This document shows, piece after piece, positions 46,156 to 55,412 of a stretch of 64,000 nt of DNA (the stretch's first letter is position 1; each line of letters starts with the position of its first letter). Position numbers and translations under genes: made by a program. The stretch covers positions 2,294,001 through 2,358,000 of the forward strand of contig NZ_CP136624.1 of the NCBI RefSeq assembly GCF_032917945.1, in the 5' to 3' direction. The DNA is from Bradyrhizobium sp. sBnM-33. GTDB taxonomy: Bacteria > Pseudomonadota > Alphaproteobacteria > Rhizobiales > Xanthobacteraceae. The notes below the pieces were generated by a model, which saw only the letters and a list, made by a program, of their open reading frames with translations, did no database searches and was not told the DNA's origin.

Positions 46156-47404
46156 TGTAAAAGTCTCGACTTAATCTGACAGAATGGTTTGGACTGGTGG
46201 GGAATGGAGCTGCGGGGCGAGCGGGAGCGCTCACCCGAACTGGCGCTCCCGCGCTGCCCCGCAGCGTCTCACACAGGAGATGCAACCATGACACAAGAGC
46301 AGAAAGTCATTCGTGCGAAGGTCGGGGTGTTGGAACTGGCCAAGCAGTTGGGCAATGTCAGCCAGGCCTGCAAGATGATGGGATATAGTCGCGACAGCTT
46401 CTACCGGTTCAAGGAACTGTACGACAAAGGCGGCGAGCTGGTCTTGCCGAGATCAGCCGGAAGAAGCCGATCCTCAAGAACCGTGTCGCGCCTGAGATCG
46501 AAGCGGCAGTGGTGGCGCTGGCGATCGAACAGCCGACCTGGGGCCAGGTGCGTGTTTCTAACGAGCTGAAGAAACAGGGCTTGTCGATCTCGCCGTTCGG
46601 TGTGCGGGGCGTCTGGTTGCGCCACGATCTGGCGAACACCAAGACGCGGCTCAAGGCGCTCGAAGCCAGGATGGCACAGCAGGGCTTTGTCCTCACCGAA
46701 GCTCAGGTCGTGGCGCTGGAGAAAGCCAAGACCGAGAAGGAGGTCCATGGCGAGTTCGAGAGCGAATGTCCCGGCTATTGCGGCGCCCAGGACACCTTCT
46801 ATGTCGGCAACATGAAGGGCGTGGGCCGCATCTATCAGCAGACCTTCATCGATACCTACACCAAGGTGGTCTTCGCCAAGCTCTACGACCGCAAGACGCC
46901 AATCACCGCGGCGGAGATGCTGAACGATCGGGTGCTGCCGTTCTTCGAACAGCACGGTATTGTACTGTGCCGGGTGCTGACGGATCGTGGCACCGAGTAT
47001 TGCGGCAACCCCGAGCATCACGACTACGAGCTCTATCTCTATCTCGCCGTCGAGGACATCGATCATACGCGGACCAAGACCAAGAGCCCGCAGACCAACG
47101 GAATCTGCGAGCGCTTCCATCGAACCGCGCTCGATGAGTTCTATCGTGTGGCGTTCCGCAAGAAGATCTATCGAACCATCGACGAGCTGCAGAATGATCT
47201 CGATGTTTGGGTGACGGCGTACAACGAAACGCGCCCGCATCAGGGACGATGGCGCTATGGAAAAACACCGATGCAAACCTTCCTTGACGCGCTGCCCATT
47301 GCGAAGGAGAAATTGCTGCCGGCCGCGTAGCGCCGGACACAAATCTTCGTCGGACACCCACCACGACGAAGAGCCAGTTGTCAGGTCAAGTGCATACTTT
47401 TACA
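46156..47404 (+). mobile_element. IS481-family element with 7-bp target duplication
   Basis: Ends TGTAAAAGT... (left end about 46156) and ...ACTTTTACA (to 47404) form a ~28-bp imperfect inverted repeat. AGTTACT flanks both sides (46149-46155 and 47405-47411). The clean duplication points to a fairly recent insertion between the importer operon and the dehydratase gene. The transposase is frameshifted. Confidence 0.85.
46288..47330 (+). pseudogene. IS481-family transposase, frameshifted
   Basis: ATG 46288 with AGGAG upstream. The N-terminal helix-turn-helix ([21 protein letters not shown]) ends in a shift near 46445 (DKGGELVLP). The rest continues in another frame as [20 protein letters not shown] and includes the DDE core ([43 protein letters not shown]). 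One base or two are affected; the ends are intact, so it could be moved by a related transposase. Confidence 0.85.
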
Positions 47405-47461
47405 AGTTACTTGATCACAACCTCTGCCAAACCGGCCTCGGCCGCATGTCTGCGCTAATCG

Positions 47462-48523
47462 CTACACTGCCAACGCTGCTGTGTAGGTCTCAAGGTCAAC
47501 GTTCGAGCCACTTATAACCGCAACGCTTGTTCTGCCGCGGACATTTAAACGGCCGGCCAAGATGGCCGCAAGTGGCAATATGCCACCTGGCTCTGCGATT
47601 AATCCGAAATGTCGCGCAGCAAAGCGCATCGCCAGTCTGACCTCATGATCAGTGACACTCATACTATGCACACTTCGTCCACACAGAATTCGGAAGGGCA
47701 GATCGCTTGGAGTCGGCGCGAGAAGCGCATCGCAAATACTGGTCGCCTCGGGTGAATTGCGTACCCTATGGCCGAACTTGAGACTGCGAGCCATGTCGTC
47801 AAATCCTAGCGGTTCGATGATCGAAAGTTCAAGCGCGGGGCAAGCAATAGCGCATCCCGCGGCCAACCCGCCTCCACCACATCCCGCGATGATAGCATCG
47901 AGTTTGAGTCCCATCTCCTTTGCTTGGACCTGCACTTCCACGCCCAGGGTCGCCGCACCGGCAATAATTGCGCGGTCATTGTGCGGATGAATAATGGTTG
48001 CACTTCGCTCAAAAGCAATTTCTTTGACAATTTCCTCCCGGTCTTCAGTGCGCCGATCATACATCCGAACTTCCGCTCCGTAAGAGCGCACCGCATCAAC
48101 CTTTACGGTAGGTGCGTCGTGTGGCATGACAATTAAAGCCTTACAGTCCCTTCGTCTTGAGGCCCAAGATACGGCGTGGCCATGGTTCCCCGAAGAATAG
48201 CATACGACCTCATTCCGCAGTTGCTCCGCACGAAGGAAGCTTAGTCGATTTAGCACACCGCGCGTTTTGAAGCTTCCCGTTACTTGTAGTCCTTCCGCTT
48301 TCACAAGAATTCTTCCGCCGACACTATGATTCAGACTCTCGCTCTCCAGAAGCGGCGTCACGCGCACATGATTTTCGATTTCCCTTCGCGCCCGCAGAAC
48401 GTCATCACAGGTCGGCGGCTGTATGAACCAATCCGATAGATCGCTGAACATCTCCACTGGCGCCGATGGGCAAGAAATTTCGGCGGCGCTTCTTCCTATG
48501 CTTGGTTCATCCCCGGTTCTCAT
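47462..48523 (-). CDS. Threonine/serine dehydratase-like PLP enzyme (fold type II)
   Basis: About 353 residues from ATG 48523, with GAGGTGGGGG upstream. PLP lysine in VTGSFKTRGVLN, SSGNHGHAVSWA substrate loop, and the glycine-rich phosphate-binding GCGGGGLAAG. The family deaminates serine, threonine or hydroxyaspartate to the 2-oxo acid, or racemises serine. There is no C-terminal ACT domain, so it is the catabolic rather than the biosynthetic (IlvA) form. Divergent from the alanine-racemase-family gene, with a 197-bp shared promoter region. Confidence 0.87.
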   Translation of the reverse strand: MRTGDEPSIGRSAAEISCPSAPVEMFSDLSDWFIQPPTCDDVLRARREIENHVRVTPLLESESLNHSVGGRILVKAEGLQVTGSFKTRGVLNRLSFLRAEQLRNEVVCYSSGNHGHAVSWASRRRDCKALIVMPHDAPTVKVDAVRSYGAEVRMYDRRTEDREEIVKEIAFERSATIIHPHNDRAIIAGAATLGVEVQVQAKEMGLKLDAIIAGCGGGGLAAGCAIACPALELSIIEPLGFDDMARSLKFGHRVRNSPEATSICDALLAPTPSDLPFRILCGRSVHSMSVTDHEVRLAMRFAARHFGLIAEPGGILPLAAILAGRLNVRGRTSVAVISGSNVDLETYTAALAV

Positions 48524-48720
48524 TGTTACCCCCACCTCGCTGTTAGGTCGTGAGGTTTCTCGATAGCCAGATCGGCGCCGGCGGTCAACATGTACGTACT
48601 TGTGGACATCTATCTGTCATGTTAGTCCGCTATGCCAGATTGCACCGTCAAGTGTGACGGCAACTCAGCCGGTGAGCGAGAGAACTCGGCTGATGCCTAG
48701 AACGCCATGAGAGGTAATGA

Positions 48721-49920
48721 ATGTTGAAGATCTCAACCCCAAGTCGAATTGAGTCGGCCGAGAATATCGCCGCCCGATCTTTTGGCTCTGTGGCCCTAAC
48801 AAGGGCGAATTGGATAGAAATCGATCTGGCAGCGCTGGAACACAATGTCGCTGTCGTGAGATCCATGCTCGAACCCGGCGTTCGTATACATGCTTGCGTG
48901 AAAAGTAGCGCCTATGGATGTGGCGTCGTGGAAGTATCTCAGCGGTTTGCTGCGGCAGGGGTCGACGCCCTGTGCTGCGGCACGTTTGATGAGGCTGTTC
49001 ACATCCGGGCAGCCTTGCCGAAAATGGATCTCATCATGTTTGGGGCAACCTTGCCCGACGGAATCCCAGCATACCTGGAGCATGGTTTGATTCCGAGTGT
49101 CCACAATATTGAACTGGCGCGGGCAGTTTCGCGTTTTGCAACCAGTCCTACCCGCGTTCATATCAAGGTCGACGGAGGTTGGGGCAGATTGGGGATTCCC
49201 TTGCCTCACGCAAAGGATGCCATTCTCGGGATCGCGCGTCTGGCAAACATAGAAATCGAAGCCGTTTATACACACCTTCCATTCACCGATCTGCCGGGCC
49301 GTGATTGGGCGCAACAGCAAACGACGGCGTTCTGCAAACTGATTGACGACCTACGGGCATCCGGTTTGAAGGTGCCTATTACCCAAGCGCGCGCGAGCAA
49401 CGGAGTCGTGTTTGGAATTACTGACGAGTGCAACGCCGTTTCGCTCGGCAGTATTTTGTACGGGAAGTCATCTGCGCCGCGTGATCTTGCCGATTTCTCG
49501 AACCTCCGCCCCGCCTGCCGATCAATCCGCACAAAACTGATACACGTTCATCCTGCTTTTCCAGGCAAAACGGTTGGACGGACGACAGGCCTGCATGGCA
49601 GGCCGACCTCGCCGTTTGTCGGAATCACTGGGGTCATTCCGTTCGGCCGCCGGGACGGGTATGCCGGCGCAAGGTCCGGTGAGACTGCTTATGTGCTGAT
49701 CCATGGCGTAAGGGCTCCAATTCTAGCAGTTAATTCGGAGCTATCGGTTGTTGATCTCTCGGGAGTTCCGGATGCCGGCCTCGGAGATGACGTTATCATT
49801 CTGGGCAAAGACCGTGACGAAGAGATAACCCTCGAGGATCTGTCACATTGGCAGGGGGCAGGTCAAACGGACGTCCTTGTCAGGATGAGCGGGCGGTTGA
49901 CCCGCGTATTTCATCAGTAG
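48721..49920 (+). CDS. Alanine racemase family protein
   Basis: 399 residues, fold type III PLP barrel followed by a beta domain. It reads IHACVKSSAYGCGVVE with the PLP lysine, where housekeeping Alr has AVVKADAYGHG, so the active-site loop is altered (Ser-Ser for Ala-Asp, Cys for His). HIKVDGGWGRLGI matches the conserved KVDTGMGRLG. The divergence suggests a secondary amino-acid racemase (not necessarily alanine). The metallophosphoesterase starts 30 bp after the stop, so they are probably co-transcribed. Confidence 0.85.
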   Translation: MLKISTPSRIESAENIAARSFGSVALTRANWIEIDLAALEHNVAVVRSMLEPGVRIHACVKSSAYGCGVVEVSQRFAAAGVDALCCGTFDEAVHIRAALPKMDLIMFGATLPDGIPAYLEHGLIPSVHNIELARAVSRFATSPTRVHIKVDGGWGRLGIPLPHAKDAILGIARLANIEIEAVYTHLPFTDLPGRDWAQQQTTAFCKLIDDLRASGLKVPITQARASNGVVFGITDECNAVSLGSILYGKSSAPRDLADFSNLRPACRSIRTKLIHVHPAFPGKTVGRTTGLHGRPTSPFVGITGVIPFGRRDGYAGARSGETAYVLIHGVRAPILAVNSELSVVDLSGVPDAGLGDDVIILGKDRDEEITLEDLSHWQGAGQTDVLVRMSGRLTRVFHQ

Positions 49921-49949
49921 CTTCCGATCTCTTTCGAGATACCCTGGTC

Positions 49950-50762
49950 ATGAAAATAATCCTTATCTCCGATCCTCATATCAAGGTCCGTGGCGAGCGT
50001 GTGCGAGGAGTCGATCCGGTCGAGCGGCTTGAACTTTGCGTTCACAGAGCTCAACAGCTTGCCGGCGATGCCGATCTTTGCGTCATGATGGGCGACAACG
50101 CCGACACGCCGACCGAAGACGAGTACAGGACGCTTTTGGATTGCGTGCGGCCATTAAAGATGCCTGTGCGCTTCCTCATTGGAAACCACGACAATCGGGA
50201 CATGTTTCTCCGCGTTAACCCGGATCTAGAAAGAGACGAAAGAGGATATATCCAGAGTTCTCTTGAAACCGCGACCGAGACACTGCTCTTTCTCGATACT
50301 GGTCGAACCGGCGAACACGAAGGCGACTACTGCAACGAGAAGCTTGATTGGCTGAAGCGAGAGTTATCCAAAGCTGGAGTAAAGCCGGTCTATATCTTCA
50401 TGCATCATCCGCCATTTAGGACTGGGTTCTGGAACGATCACTCCATGGTCCGCCAAGCCGATGATTTCCTGACGGTGCTCAATGAGGCTCGATCGGTACG
50501 CCACATTTTTCTCGGCCATACGCATAGAGCATCCTCTGGCCACTGGAATGGAGTCACCTGGACAACATTGCACGGGACATGTTACGAAAATGATTTTGAG
50601 ATGCTTCCGGCGAAACCGAACTACCGAAGCGGACCGGCCCAGCTAGGTATTCTTCTCATTAATGGTGGCGAAAGCGTCCTGCATTTCCAGGATGTTCTCA
50701 ATCCCTACCCACTGATCGCCTATAGCGGTCGCTCAATTCGCGAGCCCGAAATTGCGGCGTGA
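49950..50762 (+). CDS. Calcineurin-like metallophosphoesterase (CpdA-type)
   Basis: 270 residues from ATG 49950. Dinuclear-metal motifs: ISDPHIK (DxH), MGDNAD (GDxxD), IGNHDNR (GNHD/E), FMHHPPF and LGHTHRA (GHTH). This order is that of class III cyclic-nucleotide phosphodiesterases, but many relatives act on other phosphodiesters or phosphonate esters. Soluble. Same operon as the racemase; GntR regulator downstream. Confidence 0.88.
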   Translation: MKIILISDPHIKVRGERVRGVDPVERLELCVHRAQQLAGDADLCVMMGDNADTPTEDEYRTLLDCVRPLKMPVRFLIGNHDNRDMFLRVNPDLERDERGYIQSSLETATETLLFLDTGRTGEHEGDYCNEKLDWLKRELSKAGVKPVYIFMHHPPFRTGFWNDHSMVRQADDFLTVLNEARSVRHIFLGHTHRASSGHWNGVTWTTLHGTCYENDFEMLPAKPNYRSGPAQLGILLINGGESVLHFQDVLNPYPLIAYSGRSIREPEIAA

Positions 50763-50975
50763 AGGCTGACGCGTCGGCTACGAGTGCATAGCTCAGACGT
50801 CGGAAAAGAGAATCAGCGGGTTGCCGGACCGGCTGATGCTCTTTTATCAAGAGCGCAACCGACATTCAATTTGGACAACCGACCTGTTGCGGGTTGTACA
50901 GCCGGAGTCGAGGAGGGCCGGCGCTTCAAAGAAGGCAGGCGCCTCTCCCCCTCGTCCATATCATGAGGCACTGAG

Positions 50976-51734
50976 ATGACGAGATCCTTTCACGGCGCCG
51001 GCATAAGCCGTTGGCGAGAGATTGGGGAGACACTTATCCGTGAGATTGATCAGGGTATCCTTCTTCCTGGTGACAAACTTCCGGGCGAGATGGATTTGGT
51101 TAATCGCTTCGGGGTAGCGCGCCAGACGATCCGCCGAGCCTTAGCTCATCTGAAAAATGCTGGCCTCCTCGATGTCGAACTCGGCCGCGGCACATTCGTA
51201 GCAAGGAAGGTCTTTGAGTACCGCATTGAGGCTCAAAAGACGCTCGAGCAGAACCTTCTTGATAGCGCCATGACGCCGAGCCGAGAGGTGATCGGCCTCC
51301 ATGTTTCGTCAGCGGCCAAAGGCATCGCAGAAAGGCTTGAGATCGGCGTTGGCGAGCCGGTCTTGATCGTCGACATGCTGGGAAGGGCGGATGGATCACC
51401 AGTCGCGCTGGTTCGAGCCCATTTCCCGGTCGCGCGGATACCGGGCATCGAGGAAGCGTTCAGGGCCATTCTTAGGAAACGTAACCGAACGTTTTCTCAG
51501 ACCAAGCTCCTAGAATTAGTTGGCGTCTCGACGTTTTCCAGACGATTCATTCGGCTGAAGTCTCGTTTCCCAAGTGCCGAGGAAATGCAGCATCTGGGGC
51601 TCTCATCCATCGACATCGTTGTCGAAACGAGCTCTGTGAGCGATGGGACAACAGGTGATCCGGTATTCTATGCGGTTTCATCGTACCCCGGATCGAAAGT
51701 TGAGTTTTATGTCGGAGACATTCAGAACCCGTAG
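50976..51734 (+). CDS. GntR/HutC-family regulator with UTRA domain (PhnF-like)
   Basis: 252 residues. Winged helix about 10-78 (LVNRFGVARQTIRRALAHLK, GRGTFVARK), then a UTRA ligand domain about 95-248. PhnF, a regulator of phosphonate genes, belongs to this subfamily, as do regulators of sugar and amino-acid genes. It lies downstream of the racemase/phosphoesterase genes and tail-to-tail with the MFS exporter gene. Control of the neighbouring clusters is inferred. Confidence 0.88.
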   Translation: MTRSFHGAGISRWREIGETLIREIDQGILLPGDKLPGEMDLVNRFGVARQTIRRALAHLKNAGLLDVELGRGTFVARKVFEYRIEAQKTLEQNLLDSAMTPSREVIGLHVSSAAKGIAERLEIGVGEPVLIVDMLGRADGSPVALVRAHFPVARIPGIEEAFRAILRKRNRTFSQTKLLELVGVSTFSRRFIRLKSRFPSAEEMQHLGLSSIDIVVETSSVSDGTTGDPVFYAVSSYPGSKVEFYVGDIQNP

Positions 51735-51968
51735 GTACTCGCTGAACGGTACCCTATCAGGTTAGGGTACATTCGCCATCGAGGAAACTGATCCCTCTCA
51801 GGTCGTTGCCCACGTGACGGTTGTCGGAATTGTGGGTTTTGGCCTCTTGTCGGTGCGTTCCGGAGCCGTTCGCGCCTTCAGATTGAAGGAGTGCACGAAG
51901 ACCTCCGCGTCCTCCAGCCGGCATCGTCGGAACAACCTGTACCGGAATATCCGTACACCGACGTAATC

Positions 51969-53219
51969 TCATTGCCGGTCGAGGGGCGGTCGGAACATGG
52001 CATGGTTTCGTATCGCCTGGTAGAAGTAGACCCCACTGACCAGACAAGAAAGCGCCGCGGCACCGAGAACTGCGGTCGTAAAGCCAACAGCGTCGGACAG
52101 CGCCCCCCAAGCCCAGCTGCCAATGGCAAGGCTTCCCGCATTGACTGTCTGATACATCGCGAGCGTTCGGCCAATAAGGGGGCGAGGTGCTGTGACGTGT
52201 ATCGTAGTGTTCAGATAAACAAAGCCTGAGACCCATGAGATCCCTCCGGCGAACGCAGCTATCGCGGCAACTTGAGCGTTTGAGGCGATTGCGAAGAGAA
52301 CCGCGCAAAGTCCAATGCCGGAAAATGCCCCCGCTAACACAAAGTGTTTCGCGACCATATGCCGGCGCCACGACGCAGCGATTAGTCCTCCGCAAACGGC
52401 GCCACACCCGAAGCACGATGTCACAATCCCAAAGCTCCAGGATGAACCATTGGCCGAAAACTTAATAACCGCCGGCAGCAGAGCCGATGCGATGCATGCT
52501 ATAAAACCGAAAATCAGCGTCTCAAAAAGCGCGCGACGAATCGTAATGTGATGCCATGAGAACACGAACCCGATCTTCAGCGTCTCCCAGAACGTTGTCA
52601 CCTTTGTAGGGACTTCTTTGGCCGTTGGCGTCCATCGAAACAGCACTACGAGAAAGATCATGAAGCCGCCACAAGAAACGGCGATGGTGCCGGCGGCTCC
52701 GATCAGGCTTATCAGAAGCCCTGCCAATGCCGGTCCGACGATGCGTGCGATGTTGAAAATGATAGCGTTTGCGCTAACCGCCGCGGGGAGGTCGGCGCCT
52801 TCGACTAGATCACCGATTGATGCCTGCCATGAAGGGTAGCTTAACGCTACACTGCTGCCAATAATCGTCGAGATCAGAAGGAAGCTCCAGGTGGGTGGGG
52901 TTGTAATTGCCAGTATTGTGACAAGAACGAGTGATGCCACAATTGCAAGTCCCTGGGCCAATATTAGAAGCATACGCCTTTCCACGATGTCAGCGACGAC
53001 GCCGAACGGAATGCAAAGCAACGCAAGAGGGAGACTTTGGGTCGACTGAACCAACGCCACGGACGCTATAGATCTCGTGTTATTCGTTAGGCACCACGCG
53101 ATCGTCATAATGTTTACTGAGATACTGATGTTCGCGAGTACGTTAGCTCCAAAGAGGAGCTGAAAGGGACCATTGTATCGTGTCGAGCTGCTGCCCTCTG
53201 GCTGAACGCTGCTGAACAT
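51969..53219 (-). CDS. MFS transporter (MFS_3/EntS-like exporter)
   Basis: 416 residues with 10-12 membrane helices. The loop between helices 2 and 3 reads FGVVADIVERRMLL, the usual GxxxDRxxRR site. This subfamily often exports small secondary metabolites. Such proteins often carry a C-terminal cytoplasmic domain; here a stop follows FRPPLDRQ, and the next ~170 bp still read YRLFRRCRLEDAEVFVHSFN in frame-like fashion, so the C-terminal domain may have been lost. Last gene on the minus strand after the FMN monooxygenase, with a 300-bp gap. Confidence 0.88.
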   Translation of the reverse strand: MFSSVQPEGSSSTRYNGPFQLLFGANVLANISISVNIMTIAWCLTNNTRSIASVALVQSTQSLPLALLCIPFGVVADIVERRMLLILAQGLAIVASLVLVTILAITTPPTWSFLLISTIIGSSVALSYPSWQASIGDLVEGADLPAAVSANAIIFNIARIVGPALAGLLISLIGAAGTIAVSCGGFMIFLVVLFRWTPTAKEVPTKVTTFWETLKIGFVFSWHHITIRRALFETLIFGFIACIASALLPAVIKFSANGSSWSFGIVTSCFGCGAVCGGLIAASWRRHMVAKHFVLAGAFSGIGLCAVLFAIASNAQVAAIAAFAGGISWVSGFVYLNTTIHVTAPRPLIGRTLAMYQTVNAGSLAIGSWAWGALSDAVGFTTAVLGAAALSCLVSGVYFYQAIRNHAMFRPPLDRQ

Positions 53220-53518
53220 AATGGCCTCACTAAGCAGTGAATGTCGAAGGAACAGCTAGTGTGGCCTCATCTGCCACAAGACGATGATCGTATGAGAGAA
53301 GGTTGATGCCAAAATCCCTCACTGGTGAATGAGCGGAGTTCGCTTTCTTCACACACACATACACACAAGAGTAGCGTTGAGGGATCATCCGAGGCGCTGC
53401 AATACGAGCTGATTGCAAAAAGCCGCTCCGCTCCCGCGCTTGCCCGACGGTCACGATCGCAATAGCCTGGGTGGCACAACGCATTGCTGATCGGAATTCC
53501 GCTCGGTCTGATGCCGAT
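53220..53518. other. Intergenic with a short CA repeat
   Basis: Presumed promoter region of the MFS gene. A CA-dinucleotide run (CACACACACATACACACA) lies at 53350-53367. No gene seen. Confidence 0.4.
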
Positions 53519-54898
53519 CTATCCAGAGAAGACAGTTGTGCGGCCGCGCTCTTTTCCTTGTACCTGCGAGAACCGATTGAGTGGCTGCTTGAGACCGAGA
53601 TTCTCCCTTAGTGTTTGTCCCGAGTATCCCGATCTGAATTTCCCTCGCCGACGCAATTCGGGAACAACGAGCTCAACAAAATCCTTGAGCCCGCCGGGAA
53701 CTATCGCCGGCAATACGTTGAATCCGTCAGCCGCACGTTGATCAAATATATCAACCATCGTGTTGGCAATTTCGTCCGGTGTTCCAACAACCATCAGATG
53801 GCCATGGCTGTCCGACACAAAGCGGATCAGTTGTCTCCAGGTGAATTTCTCGCGTGCGGCCAACTCGAGGAGCAGCGTCTGACGACTCTGGATGAAATTC
53901 GTCTGCGGTAAAGTCTCTGGGACCAATGAATCGAGATCCATTGAACGCAGGTCGGTGACAAACCCCAGCAAACGATCGGCCATCCCAACTAAAACGTCGA
54001 TGTGCGTATACGATTGTAGTCTTTCAAGCTTCTCATACGCTTCTTGCTTGGTACTCCCCACGATCGGGACAATGCCAGGCATGACTAGCAACTGATCGTC
54101 GTCTCGCCCAAGCGCGCGCGCTTTCTCTTTGAGAGTTGCGTAGTATCTTTTGCCGTTCTCTAAAGAAGGGTCGGCGGTGAACACGACCTCGCTGAGTTCT
54201 GCAGCGAACCGCATTCCGGCATCGGATGCGCCAGCTTGAACCAACACTGGATAACCTTGGGGCGGCCTTGCGATGTTCAGCGGGCCTCTGACTGAGAAGT
54301 AGTCCCCTCGGTGGTTGAGAAAATGCAGCTTCGTCGTGTCGGCGAAAATACCACTCTTCTTGTCGCGAATGAAAGCGTTGTCTTCCCACGTATCCCAAAG
54401 ACCCTTGACAACTTCTACGAATTCTCTCCCTCGAGCATAGCGCTCGTCATGATCCGGAAGTTCCTCTTCGCCGAAGTTTGGGGCTTCGAACCTATGTCCC
54501 GAGGTGACAATGTTCCAGCCCGCACGTCCCCGCGATAGGTGGTCAAGTGAGGCGAACATGCGTGCAAGATGATAGGGCTGGTGGTACGTCGTCGTCGCTG
54601 ACGCGACAAGGCCGATGTCCTGTGTTCTCGATGAAAGCGCCGACAACAGCGTGATTGGCTCGAACCCATCGTTTCGGCTTACACGAGCTATGGTTGCGTG
54701 GTCTTGATCTCTTACGCTTGGGCTATCGTTGAGAAATACGAAGTGAAATGCCGCGCCTTCGGCAAGTGCGGCCAGATGGGCATAATGGTCGATGTCCACT
54801 CCGCCACTCGCAGGCACGCTCGGATCGCGCCATGCACCCTCGTTATGCCCCGCCTGAAGGAGGAACACTCCGAGCTTCATTTGTTCATTGCGCCGCAT
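53519..54898 (-). CDS. FMN-dependent monooxygenase (NtaA/DmoA type, LLM class)
   Basis: About 459 residues, luciferase-like TIM barrel using reduced FMN from a separate reductase. Family marks: KLGVFLLQAGHNEGAWRDP at the start, TTTYHQPYHLARMFASLDHLSRGRAGWNIVTS, and PPQGYPVLVQAGASDAGMRFAA. Relatives oxidise nitrilotriacetate, dimethyl sulfide, alkanesulfonates or dibenzothiophene sulfone by C-N or C-S cleavage; substrate here is unknown. ATG 54898 is chosen for the GGGAAG upstream; 54880 is an alternative. Downstream of RidA with a 90-bp gap. Confidence 0.9.
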   Translation of the reverse strand: MRRNEQMKLGVFLLQAGHNEGAWRDPSVPASGGVDIDHYAHLAALAEGAAFHFVFLNDSPSVRDQDHATIARVSRNDGFEPITLLSALSSRTQDIGLVASATTTYHQPYHLARMFASLDHLSRGRAGWNIVTSGHRFEAPNFGEEELPDHDERYARGREFVEVVKGLWDTWEDNAFIRDKKSGIFADTTKLHFLNHRGDYFSVRGPLNIARPPQGYPVLVQAGASDAGMRFAAELSEVVFTADPSLENGKRYYATLKEKARALGRDDDQLLVMPGIVPIVGSTKQEAYEKLERLQSYTHIDVLVGMADRLLGFVTDLRSMDLDSLVPETLPQTNFIQSRQTLLLELAAREKFTWRQLIRFVSDSHGHLMVVGTPDEIANTMVDIFDQRAADGFNVLPAIVPGGLKDFVELVVPELRRRGKFRSGYSGQTLRENLGLKQPLNRFSQVQGKERGRTTVFSG

Positions 54899-54985
54899 GC
54901 CGTACTTCCCTTTCAAATGGACTATCCTCACGGACCGCAGTCAGCTGGTGGGTCGTGTTGATTGGCGCCACAGAAACGGCGTGCC

Positions 54986-55357
54986 TCAACGCTTGACTTT
55001 GGCAGCCACCACCGAGATCTCGACGAGTGTGCCTTCCGACAAAGTCGCTCCGATACACATCCGCTGAGGCCAGTGTTGAGGGGTTGCTCCGACCCAAGCG
55101 TTCCACACGTCGTCAAACCTTGCCTTCTGTCGAAGGTCCGAGAGAAAGACTGTCGCAGAAAGCAGATACCGCCTATCGGTACCGAGATCCGCCAGAACGC
55201 CATCAATCTTGCGAAAGCATCGCTTCGCCTGCTCTTCCAAACCAACTCTCTTGTCATCGGAAGTGGCAACCGCAAACGCCAACGAGCTGAAAGCAGAGCC
55301 TGAACTTCTACCTTCGGCAACGCCTTTCGAACGCAGAATTGGCCAATCCTCACCCAT
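54986..55357 (-). CDS. RidA/YjgF/YER057c family protein
   Basis: 123 residues. RidA deaminases hydrolyse reactive enamine/imine intermediates (for example 2-aminoacrylate) to the ketone and ammonia. The key Arg in PQRMCIGA and Glu in TLVEISVVAA are present. It lies between a PLP aminotransferase and an amino-acid-oxidase gene, both of which make imines, so a clean-up role in this pathway fits. Confidence 0.9.
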   Translation of the reverse strand: MGEDWPILRSKGVAEGRSSGSAFSSLAFAVATSDDKRVGLEEQAKRCFRKIDGVLADLGTDRRYLLSATVFLSDLRQKARFDDVWNAWVGATPQHWPQRMCIGATLSEGTLVEISVVAAKVKR

Positions 55358-55412
55358 GTTGGTTCCTCACGGTTTTTCAAGAATCCGAAACAAACGAGAA
55401 CAGTTGAGTGCT

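Noticed and set aside
53350..53367. CA-dinucleotide run as phase-variation tract
   Set aside because: Short, interrupted and intergenic; no evidence for a switch in the neighbouring genes.
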